This document shows positions 7,790-14,200 of a stretch of 14,874 bases of DNA, piece by piece. Below the pieces are notes generated by a model. That model made no database searches and was not told the DNA's origin. It saw only the letters and a list, made by a program, of their open reading frames with translations. Numbering within the stretch: the first letter of the stretch is position 1; each line of letters starts with the position of its first letter. Both the position numbers and the translations under genes were made by a program. The DNA is from an uncultured euryarchaeote (GTDB taxonomy: Archaea; Thermoplasmatota; Poseidoniia; Poseidoniales; Poseidoniaceae): NCBI GenBank assembly GCA_937897365.1, contig CALCOP010000161.1:1-14874 (forward strand), written 5' to 3'.

Positions 7790-8536
7790 TTACAGTTCCC
7801 GAACATCAAATCGCTGCCCGGATTGCTCCATTGAATGGTGGAGAATGAGTGGGCATAATTGTGCAGCGACATCTTGGCTTTGAGTAAGATGGCCCTCGGT
7901 ATGCAGTGCCACAAAATCAGCATGTGATGGGAAATTTTCCGGAGCAGCGGAACGAATGTCCAGCTGCATACCAGTGTCAACTACGCCAGGTGCGATGGAA
8001 ATTGCGCTAATATTTGCGTGCGCACCTTCTGCCGCTAAACATTTCGCCCACATATCCAGGCCAGCTTTTGAAACGCAATACGCCGACCATGATTCGACTG
8101 GACGAAGGGAAGCACCGCTTGAGATTGTCGTGACTCGAGATTGCTTTGCACCCCCCAAGAGTGGAATGAGACGTTGAGTCAAATCTTGGACGCCGATGAG
8201 ATTTGCTTGAAGAGAATGCTTCCACTCATCCATATCAGAATCCGCTATCGAGTTAATTGGAAAAATTGTTCCTGCATTGTGAACGATTCCAGCGACCCAT
8301 CCAAATTGTTCACCAATCTGTTCAGCAGCCGCTTGAATATCGTTCGAGAGTGATAAATCACAGGCAAGAGAGAACGATCCAGGACAGGATGCAGCTAATA
8401 ATTCACCTATTTCATTGAGTTTATCTGATGGTCGAGCAAGGCCGATAACTGGATAGCCTTGGGCTGCTAACAGCAGCGCAATTTCTCGACCTATTCCCTT
8501 GGATGCACCCGTGACAACATATGGACCGTGAGCCAT
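7790..8536 (-). CDS. Short-chain dehydrogenase/reductase (SDR), sepiapterin/benzil-reductase-like
   Basis: This is a 248-aa classical SDR, a cytoplasmic NAD(P)H-dependent oxidoreductase with a Rossmann fold. Visible motifs are the cofactor loop TGASKGIG (9-16), NAG (87-89), the assisting asparagine N112, and catalytic S140, Y153 and K157 (S-x12-Y-x3-K). IAPGVVDTGMQ (181-191) follows. The PGVVDT-MQ-IR pattern and the C-terminal layout resemble sepiapterin reductase and bacterial benzil reductases, which reduce vicinal carbonyls; the true substrate cannot be told. The frame is open from a TTG at 8587, but the ATG at 8536 places strand beta-1 at residue 5 as in the family. It also has TATGAAATA 22-30 bases upstream (8558-8566), so it is preferred. 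The gene precedes eIF5A by 65 bases. Confidence 0.9.
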   Translation of the reverse strand: MAHGPYVVTGASKGIGREIALLLAAQGYPVIGLARPSDKLNEIGELLAASCPGSFSLACDLSLSNDIQAAAEQIGEQFGWVAGIVHNAGTIFPINSIADSDMDEWKHSLQANLIGVQDLTQRLIPLLGGAKQSRVTTISSGASLRPVESWSAYCVSKAGLDMWAKCLAAEGAHANISAISIAPGVVDTGMQLDIRSAAPENFPSHADFVALHTEGHLTQSQDVAAQLCPLILHHSMEQSGQRFDVREL

Positions 8537-8598
8537 ACACGTACCCAGTGCAGCAGGTATTTCATACTGACTCAATCGATGTTTCAATGTTGAAACAG
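8537..8598 (-). promoter_or_regulatory. SDR promoter region with TATA-like box and 16-base palindrome
   Basis: This 62-base gap follows the secreted-protein stop. On the minus strand TATGAAATA (8558-8566) is centred 26 bases before the SDR ATG, fitting a leaderless promoter. Fourteen bases further upstream is the palindrome GTTTCAATGTTGAAAC (8581-8596): perfect 7-base arms around TG. Its location, just beyond the BRE/TATA, suits an activator or other regulator, but it also lies 2 bases after the preceding stop codon. It could instead be part of a 3' hairpin, although no U-run follows. Confidence 0.4.
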
Positions 8599-11500
8599 TT
8601 ATTCAAACCTTGATTTCCTTGAAACAACAGTCGCACCCAAGAGTGCAAGGATTCCAATGAGTGCTGTAAAGCCAGGAAGATAGGTTGAAGTCGTCGGGAT
8701 ATTTTCAAGATTCACCGTCACAATTGTCGTAGCTGAATTGGTTCCATCATCCCAAGTAATGTTTGCATCAACTGATTCAGATACGTCAGCAGAGAGCGTA
8801 ATCATAGCTGAAGCAGTAACTTCTCCAAGAGCAGGTCCAACGACAACATCATTGACAGAAATTGTGACCGGATCATTATCCAAATCTTGACACGTAACTA
8901 TGATGAAATAATTTCCAGAAGGCACAGTGAAGATAGGTGTAATTCCAGTCCCCATGTTCGGAACCGATGATGAACCGATGACTAAAGTCGACACTTCAGC
9001 CTCACCGGTAATTGCGTTGGCAGATGGCATTCCATCGACCTCGAGCGTGTAGTAGAAAGTGCAAACTGGCAATTGATTAATTGGGAAGTCGTTGAAATCA
9101 TACGGGTTTGTTCCGCGAAGATATTCGATTTCATCGGTGAATCCATCGTCATCATCATCGTCGTCCAAAACATCACAGATTCCATCTTGGTCATAATCAA
9201 CTGGAACTGATGTCGGGTTCTGGAAATCAGAATTACAATCGATTTCAACACTATCGTCCCAGCCATCAAGGTCGGTGTCTGAACAACCGTTCGATTGGAC
9301 TATACTACCGTAAGGAGTTGCGTCACATTCGTCGTTCTTGTCATAGACCCCATCGGAATCTAAGTCCGCAATCGAATTCTGAATCCAGCAAAGGTTCGAG
9401 GTAGATGAAGTATCATTGAGTGAAACAAGGACTTCACCGGCAGCCTTCAAATCAACGACAATACATGCAAAAGAAGAGTCTGCGAGCGCATTGAATTCCA
9501 AAATTTTCATTTCGGTTGAATCAGTTCCCTCGACCCAAGCATATTCACCAGATTCCATCACAATACCTGAACCACTCGTGGTGTCAAGAACATCCCAAGT
9601 AATGGAATATTGCTGGCCTGCATCAAGTTCTGCCATTGAAACAAGCACCAATCCCCAACCATCCGGTTTGACCATGGTGTTAACATTCAGCGTGGCATCA
9701 TCTTGATTTCCAAGTGGTGGAAGAACAGTGATATTATCGCCTCTGTGAGTCGATAAGAGTGTTGAATCGGCCACACGTGTCAAAGTGCATTCGACATAAT
9801 ATTGACCTTCACCTGGAGGTGAGAACATGGAATTGATCGTATTCACTTGTTCGGGTCGATGATTCCACATCGATGATTTTGAATCGAGGACAGTATCGTT
9901 GGAGGCATCGATGAAGTTGCATTGCTCTTGATAGGTTTGAATGAACTCATTACGATGGTCCAGCGTCCAAATCATGTCAATAATAACGTTCATGTTCGGT
10001 AGTAATTGGAACGATGAATGAAGCATTACCGACTCTTCAACACTTCCTCCTATACCGAAGTAATTACTTTCATCCTGTGGACTGTTCAATTTAACACCTT
10101 GAATGAAAAGATGTGATTTCAAAGCTACTGAGGAATTTTCAAACCACCACGAAACGTTATTGGCAAAATCTCCGCAACATTCAGGAACAGGAATGTATGC
10201 AACCTCTGTATATGTGGAACTCGTTGGAGTGAAATCGATACTTCCGGAGAGAAGTGTTTGGTTTTCAACTGGAATGTTGTTGGCATAAAATGAAGGCTGC
10301 CCATTGCAAAATGTTTCAAAGACTCCATCTTCGTATTTTGTTTTCACACTGCACATGTCATACTCAAGTGTGTATGTTGTATCGGGATACATGTTTGTTG
10401 TCTGGATACTCAGTTCAATACTGGAGTTGTGAGGGTAGAATATCGAATCAGTTGTTACAGAGTGACGCTCGTTACCCGTATAATTTTCATCAAGAACTGT
10501 TATGATATTGCTCGTCTGGAATCCCATATATTTGCCGTCCAAATCACGAGTTAGGCTACATTCTGAATGGAAACTTCCCGGTGTTGGCGGATAGAGTCCA
10601 ACATCGACTGCTGGCTGCCCGTTATGGTTCCATGTCGAGGTGCGGTTATCGACTGCATCACCTGTACTGTTGAATAAACTGCATTGAATGGTGTATGAAA
10701 GAGTGAAACTGTTCGTTGTGTCCAAAGTCCAACGGCTGTGCGTAATGGAGTTCATTCCAATGAGAATTCGATCACGTTGGTAATGTATATGGTCACTGAC
10801 GACCTCACCTCCAAGGATGAACGTGTTGGAAATGTCAGTATCGAGGCTGACATTTTGCGTGCTGATATCTAAGTCAAAAGTAAGAGAGTCGTTCTCAAGC
10901 GAGTTCACACTGAGCATTCCGCTGTTATTGAATTGAGCCTTCTCTTTACCGCAGCAGCCTGGAAGGGTAAAGGAAAGTTGCTCAACATGTGTCGATGCAG
11001 TCGGGGTAAAAGTGACTGCACCTTGGAAAGTTACGACTTCTGACTCATCAACAGTGGCCGTCAAGGGATCATCGAGTAAGCCATAGCTCACATCTGAACC
11101 ACATTCAAGGACATAGTCTCGGATGTTGTTATCATAATAGACATGTGTGTAACACATACTGTATGTCAAGACATATTCTGCCCCAACAAACAGATTTGTC
11201 AAAGGAACGGTTAGCGAGACTGTATCGTTGTGCTCATAGAGTATTGTGTCGGTTTGACCACTGACCGTTTCATACCCTGAATAATCGCTATCAATGACGT
11301 TAAATGCAGCCCCAGTTTGTGTCGCAAGAAGTGCGCCGTCGGCGTTTCTGATGAGATCACATGATGGGTAATGCATTCCATCACCCGTTGCTTTTAATTC
11401 GAAATATGGATCGACGATATCATAATCTCCGTTCCAGATCTCTTGTGTTGAATCGATTGCAGTTCCATTGGGGTCTATCAAGGAGCAATTCACCGTGTGA

Positions 11501-12126
11501 GGAAGAACTTGAAGGTTCCAGTATTGTAAATCAAAAAATGCATGAACTGCATAATCCATACCCAACAGAATATCCTCGTTTGAGACACCAAGGTGCATGC
11601 TTCCAGTTTCGCTTCCCAGGGCGAAGACATCGGTCATTTCTGAAGCAATTGTAATGCCCTGTGAAGTGAGGTTAACCAAGAACATCATGGTTCCATTAGC
11701 AAAATTATCTGCGCCATTGATTGTATCACAGCATCCAGTATCTGCAACAGATGTAGCTTTGAGAGATACCTGATTTCCTGAACCCAAGTCTACGATGTCG
11801 GAGACCTGTTCAAACCACTCTGAACAATCGATGTTCATGACTTCCATTTCATCGTCCCATGTACCCGTTGCTCTGCACAGCGAGTATTCGAGTGAATACT
11901 CTGCAGTCGTATCGAGATTTGAAGAAGTCGCAACTAAAGTCATGTTCGTGCCACGGTCATAATAATCACTGAGCACATCAACAGTAAGCGTTTCAGCACC
12001 GGTCGAACGACCGGAGTCAGCATCAGCAGGTTGAACTGGGAAAATACCCAGTAGTCCTGAGGAGAGTAAGATGAAAACAAGCAACAGACTTTGTCTACGG
12101 ATCGATAAATTGTTTGGCGAGGGCAT
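8599..12126 (-). CDS. Large secreted surface protein: signal peptide, three 6-Cys modules, thrombospondin-3-like Ca-binding region, PGF-CTERM-like tail
   Basis: The 1175-aa protein is exported and probably held at the cell surface. Residues 1-36 form a signal peptide (RR, then a hydrophobic core at about 13-31, possible cleavage after ADA). Three similar modules follow, at about 44-283, 284-551 and 552-802. Each has cysteines in the order C, C, CC, C, C: 84/101/132-133/214/256, 325/342/391-392/482/523 and 592/607/650-651/736/780. A beta-rich domain (about 803-920) leads to a thrombospondin type-3-like aspartate-rich stretch (921-1011; DLDSDGVYDKNDEC, DTDLDGWDDS, DYDQDGICD). A PKD/cadherin-like domain follows (about 1015-1145). 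The end is LPGF plus a hydrophobic helix and SRKSRFE, like PGF-CTERM sorting tails processed by archaeosortases. N-glycosylation sequons are abundant. The start is ATG 12126, not the in-frame TTG at 12174 that overlaps the upstream gene; a TATA box is centred about 26 bases before it. The function is not recognised; adhesion or envelope structure is an inference. Confidence 0.85.
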   Translation of the reverse strand: MPSPNNLSIRRQSLLLVFILLSSGLLGIFPVQPADADSGRSTGAETLTVDVLSDYYDRGTNMTLVATSSNLDTTAEYSLEYSLCRATGTWDDEMEVMNIDCSEWFEQVSDIVDLGSGNQVSLKATSVADTGCCDTINGADNFANGTMMFLVNLTSQGITIASEMTDVFALGSETGSMHLGVSNEDILLGMDYAVHAFFDLQYWNLQVLPHTVNCSLIDPNGTAIDSTQEIWNGDYDIVDPYFELKATGDGMHYPSCDLIRNADGALLATQTGAAFNVIDSDYSGYETVSGQTDTILYEHNDTVSLTVPLTNLFVGAEYVLTYSMCYTHVYYDNNIRDYVLECGSDVSYGLLDDPLTATVDESEVVTFQGAVTFTPTASTHVEQLSFTLPGCCGKEKAQFNNSGMLSVNSLENDSLTFDLDISTQNVSLDTDISNTFILGGEVVSDHIHYQRDRILIGMNSITHSRWTLDTTNSFTLSYTIQCSLFNSTGDAVDNRTSTWNHNGQPAVDVGLYPPTPGSFHSECSLTRDLDGKYMGFQTSNIITVLDENYTGNERHSVTTDSIFYPHNSSIELSIQTTNMYPDTTYTLEYDMCSVKTKYEDGVFETFCNGQPSFYANNIPVENQTLLSGSIDFTPTSSTYTEVAYIPVPECCGDFANNVSWWFENSSVALKSHLFIQGVKLNSPQDESNYFGIGGSVEESVMLHSSFQLLPNMNVIIDMIWTLDHRNEFIQTYQEQCNFIDASNDTVLDSKSSMWNHRPEQVNTINSMFSPPGEGQYYVECTLTRVADSTLLSTHRGDNITVLPPLGNQDDATLNVNTMVKPDGWGLVLVSMAELDAGQQYSITWDVLDTTSGSGIVMESGEYAWVEGTDSTEMKILEFNALADSSFACIVVDLKAAGEVLVSLNDTSSTSNLCWIQNSIADLDSDGVYDKNDECDATPYGSIVQSNGCSDTDLDGWDDSVEIDCNSDFQNPTSVPVDYDQDGICDVLDDDDDDDGFTDEIEYLRGTNPYDFNDFPINQLPVCTFYYTLEVDGMPSANAITGEAEVSTLVIGSSSVPNMGTGITPIFTVPSGNYFIIVTCQDLDNDPVTISVNDVVVGPALGEVTASAMITLSADVSESVDANITWDDGTNSATTIVTVNLENIPTTSTYLPGFTALIGILALLGATVVSRKSRFE
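8602..8679 (-). other. PGF-CTERM-like C-terminal sorting signal of the secreted protein
   Basis: The last 26 residues begin LPGF, continue with a hydrophobic stretch (TALIGILALLGATVV) and end in the basic SRKSRFE. This tripartite design matches the PGF-CTERM type of archaeal sorting tail, which an archaeosortase cuts so that the protein can be attached to lipid. The sorting enzyme is not in this window. Confidence 0.65.
9094..9366 (-). other. Thrombospondin type-3-like calcium-binding stretch within the secreted protein
   Basis: The encoded segment has successive aspartate-rich loops (DLDSDGVYDKNDEC, DTDLDGWDDS, DYDQDGICD), a run of seven aspartates (with one more two residues earlier), and then GFTDEIEYLRGTNPYDFNDFP, the usual tail of such repeats. 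By family knowledge each DxDxDG loop binds Ca2+ and stiffens the stalk between surface domains. The run of GAT/GAC codons also makes a short trinucleotide-like tract at about 9140-9165. Confidence 0.75.
9721..10473 (-). repeat. 6-Cys module, copy 3 of the secreted protein
   Basis: This copy starts near the HSVTTDSIFYPHN segment and ends near GDNITVL. It aligns with the other two through YTLEYDMC, PVPECCGDF, IWTLDHRNEF, SMWNHRPEQ and YYVECTLTRVADS. Spacings between its cysteines are 15, 43, 85 and 44 residues. Confidence 0.8.
10474..11277 (-). repeat. 6-Cys module, copy 2 of the secreted protein
   Basis: The copy runs from YETVSGQTDTILYEHN to SNIITVL. Shared landmarks are YVLTYSMC, FTLPGCCGK, RWTLDTTNSF, STWNHNGQP and FHSECSLTRDLDG. 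Cysteine spacings are 17, 49, 90 and 41 residues. Its first cysteine lies 241 residues after that of copy 1 and 267 before that of copy 3. Confidence 0.8.
11278..11997 (-). repeat. 6-Cys module, copy 1 of the secreted protein
   Basis: This is the most diverged copy. Shared landmarks are YSLEYSLC, DTGCCD, QYWNLQVLPHTVNC, EIWNGDYD and HYPSCDLIRNADG. Cysteine spacings are 17, 31, 81 and 42 residues. It begins directly after the signal peptide. Confidence 0.75.
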
Positions 12127-12164
12127 GAACTTGCCAGTAATTGGCAAATAATAAATTGATACCC
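12127..12164 (-). promoter_or_regulatory. Promoter of the secreted surface protein with TATA box and operator-like inverted repeat
   Basis: On the minus strand TTTATTAT (12148-12155) lies 22-29 bases before the ATG at 12126, as expected for a leaderless archaeal transcript. Between box and start is a perfect inverted repeat, TTGCCA (12131-12136) and TGGCAA (12142-12147), with a 5-base spacer. A regulator bound there would block initiation. The whole promoter fits into the 38 bases after the upstream stop codon. Confidence 0.55.
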
Positions 12165-13235
12165 TCACGTCCAAGGTCGTTTTAGCGGTGAAAGATCATA
12201 AATTGCATCATCAATTTCTTGATGAACCATTTCGACCTCATCTTCACCCAACTCAAGTTCAATCCTGCGAATTAATTTTTTACATCGAGAGGAGTTTTTT
12301 CCCGACATAGAAAAAACTGCGAGAAGAAAGCGGTTCGCTCTTCGCTGTTCATGCTTCTTGGAAGCGACAGTGCCCTGTTCCTTATCTCCGAGTAATTCAA
12401 GCACCCTAATTTGGTTTGGATGAATGAATCGAGCAGTTGTAATTTGTTCTTCAATTCCCAAATGCAGAGCAAGGCGCAAACCCGGCTCGATGTTTTCCAA
12501 ACCTTCAGGGAAAGCATGAGAGACCAGTTTAGGAGTGAGTTCATGGCCCACCAAACGAGAACGCATATCCTTCATCATCGCATTCATACCGAACATGTTG
12601 AGCAGGATAAATACTGGAAGAGAGAGAAGTTCGACATACGCACGAAGTGCAACACGTCCAAGAAGCCGAACCCACATACGGCGTAGAATCATCTTGAAGA
12701 TAGTCGCGCTTGCAATAATTCTCAGCTTTTTGAGAATTTTTCGAATTACCATTCCAATCTTTCCAATCTTTGCGAGTGGATCAATGCCGAACATTGTACC
12801 CTGAAAACCAGGTGCGCCTAATGCGGCATGAACAAGCCAGTGAGGAATAGAGTTCTCCAATTCAGCCTGAAAAAGTTCATCCTCAGGGATGTTGAGTACT
12901 TTCGCCATTCGAGCAGCTGTACTGAGCGAATCACGGTAGAGAAATATCAATTCAAGTGCGGTAGTCAAACCGCTTACGAAAGTGATGATGGCAACAAATC
13001 CCAACCCACTCAAGCCAGCAGCGCTTTCCCAATCCTTCAGCAACAGTGCAACTCCAACGACAACTAAGCCTGAGATGAGACCGGACAAACCAGCTCGCAC
13101 TACTGCCAACCGACCGAGCAAATCAAGTCGTGCATCTGCTTCTTTACGATTTGCAATTGCTTGCTCGGGGGATGACACAATCGTCGACATAAATTGGCCG
13201 ATAGCCCAAAATTGAAGCTTTTCTTTGAGGCCCAA
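12165..13235 (-). CDS. Unrecognised membrane protein with a basic central region
   Basis: I do not recognise this family. The 356-aa product has two adjacent hydrophobic segments (about residues 42-66 and 75-100), a third at about 200-217, and a basic, amphipathic stretch between them (155-196: KIGKIGMVIRKILKKLRII and onward). The C-terminal third is soluble and mixed-charge, with an acidic helix near the end (ELELGEDEVEMVHQEIDD). A GAPGFQGTMFG segment at 140-150 is glycine-rich. The start chosen is TTG at 13235, because GAGGT (13242-13246), overlapping the stop of the dehydrogenase, sits seven bases upstream, the same arrangement as at surE. An ATG at 13190 would give 341 aa but has no ribosome-binding site or TATA box. 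It is cotranscribed with the upstream dehydrogenase and ends 38 bases before the secreted protein. No catalytic motif was seen. Confidence 0.72.
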   Translation of the reverse strand: MGLKEKLQFWAIGQFMSTIVSSPEQAIANRKEADARLDLLGRLAVVRAGLSGLISGLVVVGVALLLKDWESAAGLSGLGFVAIITFVSGLTTALELIFLYRDSLSTAARMAKVLNIPEDELFQAELENSIPHWLVHAALGAPGFQGTMFGIDPLAKIGKIGMVIRKILKKLRIIASATIFKMILRRMWVRLLGRVALRAYVELLSLPVFILLNMFGMNAMMKDMRSRLVGHELTPKLVSHAFPEGLENIEPGLRLALHLGIEEQITTARFIHPNQIRVLELLGDKEQGTVASKKHEQRRANRFLLAVFSMSGKNSSRCKKLIRRIELELGEDEVEMVHQEIDDAIYDLSPLKRPWT

Positions 13236-13241
13236 TCCTAA

Positions 13242-13246
13242 ACCTC
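13242..13246 (-). promoter_or_regulatory. Ribosome-binding site overlapping the dehydrogenase stop, deciding a TTG start
   Basis: The minus strand reads TGAGGTTTAGGATTG: the dehydrogenase stop TGA, GAGGT matching the 16S rRNA 3' end, and TTG seven bases after GAGG. Spacing and overlap are the same as at the EamA/SurE junction, which supports TTG 13235 as the true start of the membrane protein. Confidence 0.55.
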
Positions 13247-14093
13247 AGTATGTGTAGAATCCCTGACCTGATTTTCGTCCGAGTTTACCTTCTTCGACCA
13301 TTTGAATGAGTAATGGCGCCGGAGCATACTTATCGTCACCCATGCCTTCATGCAAGACGTTCATGATGTGCAAGACGGTATCAAGTCCGATCAGGTCTGA
13401 CAGAGCAAGAGGGCCGATTGGATGATTCATTCCAAGTTTCATGATGCCGTCGATTGCGTCTGGTTCTGCGACACCTTCCTGCAGGGTGAGAATCGCTTCA
13501 TTCAACATCGGGCACAAAATTCGGTTCGAGACAAATCCCGGAGAATCATTGCATGAGAGCGCAGTTTTACCCATTTTATCTGATGCCGCAATGACTGCAG
13601 CATTGGTTTCACTGCTGGTTTTATTGCCGTTGATAATTTCGACCAGTTTCATAATCGGAACTGGATTCATGAAATGCATGCCGATTACTTTGTCGGGACG
13701 GTTCGTTGAATCAGCAATTGTAGAAATCGAGATGGATGAAGTGTTTGAGGCAAGAATGGTCTCAGGTTTGCATAAGTCATCGAGTTCTTGGAAGATACTG
13801 ACCTTCAAGTCGAGTATTTCGGGCACAGCCTCAATGACAAGATCACAATCTGCACAATCTGAACGGTCAATGGAAAGAGAGATTCGTGCACGTGAAGCAT
13901 CTGCGTCTTCTTGAGTCATACGTTCTTTAGCGACAAGTTTGGCCAGAGATTTCTCAATGGATGAGATTCCGCGGTCGACGAACTCTTGTTTGATGTCAAT
14001 CATAGTCACATGATAACCCGCACATGCGGCGACTTGCGTGATTCCGTTTCCCATTTGTCCGGCGCCTAAAACTGCGATTTTTTCGATACTCAT
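13245..14093 (-). CDS. 3-hydroxyacyl-CoA (3-hydroxybutyryl-CoA) dehydrogenase
   Basis: This NAD-dependent enzyme interconverts L-3-hydroxyacyl-CoA and 3-oxoacyl-CoA in fatty-acid oxidation or butyrate-type pathways, in the cytoplasm. The 282-aa protein has the N-terminal Rossmann domain with GAGQMG (10-15), then VIEAVPE (86-92) and SNTSS (116-120). The signature GMHFMNPVPIMKLVEII (138-154) follows, then the C-terminal helical domain with DSPGFVSNRI and ending GRKSGQGFYTY. Catalytic residues by alignment with the human enzyme are S119, H140, E152 and N190; all are present. The length matches stand-alone Hbd/PaaH enzymes, with no fused enoyl-CoA hydratase. The ATG at 14093 is preferred; an in-frame GTG at 14102 would add three residues. 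It is divergent from the zinc-ribbon protein gene and followed by the unknown membrane protein with 9 bases between. No other beta-oxidation gene is nearby. Confidence 0.94.
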   Translation of the reverse strand: MSIEKIAVLGAGQMGNGITQVAACAGYHVTMIDIKQEFVDRGISSIEKSLAKLVAKERMTQEDADASRARISLSIDRSDCADCDLVIEAVPEILDLKVSIFQELDDLCKPETILASNTSSISISTIADSTNRPDKVIGMHFMNPVPIMKLVEIINGNKTSSETNAAVIAASDKMGKTALSCNDSPGFVSNRILCPMLNEAILTLQEGVAEPDAIDGIMKLGMNHPIGPLALSDLIGLDTVLHIMNVLHEGMGDDKYAPAPLLIQMVEEGKLGRKSGQGFYTY

Positions 14094-14102
14094 ATCACTC
14101 AC

Positions 14103-14200
14103 TGTTCATATCCAAGACCATTCAATTCATGAACATGTCCGAACAAATAATTGGTCTAAACGGATGAAAGTTTAACTAATGACAATCATGGGGATTCTAT
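14103..14200. promoter_or_regulatory. Divergent promoter region between the dehydrogenase and the zinc-ribbon protein
   Basis: For the plus-strand gene, TTTAACTAA (14171-14179) lies 22-30 bases before the ATG at 14201, fitting a leaderless transcript. For the minus-strand dehydrogenase no box at the leaderless position is convincing; CAAATTATTGG-like AT-rich sequence around 14146-14155 could serve a leadered transcript. TTCATGAA (14126-14133) is a perfect 8-base palindrome inside the region. Nothing else is evident. Confidence 0.4.

Noticed and set aside
7443..7883. A 146-codon plus-strand reading frame across eIF5A and the SDR end
   Set aside because: It overlaps two well-supported minus-strand genes and shows no recognisable domain or promoter.
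8537..8587. N-terminal extension of the SDR from TTG 8587
   Set aside because: It would translate through the TATA-like box and add 17 residues not seen in classical SDR proteins, whose first strand starts near residue 5.
9130..9165. Trinucleotide-like GAT/GAC tract as a microsatellite
   Set aside because: It is coding and explained by the run of aspartates in the calcium-binding stretch.
12127..12174. N-terminal extension of the secreted protein from TTG 12174
   Set aside because: It would overlap the upstream gene, run through the TATA box and inverted repeat, and place 16 extra residues before an otherwise normal signal peptide.
13441..13914. A 157-codon plus-strand reading frame inside the dehydrogenase
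   Set aside because: It is antisense to an enzyme with all catalytic residues in place and has no motif of its own.
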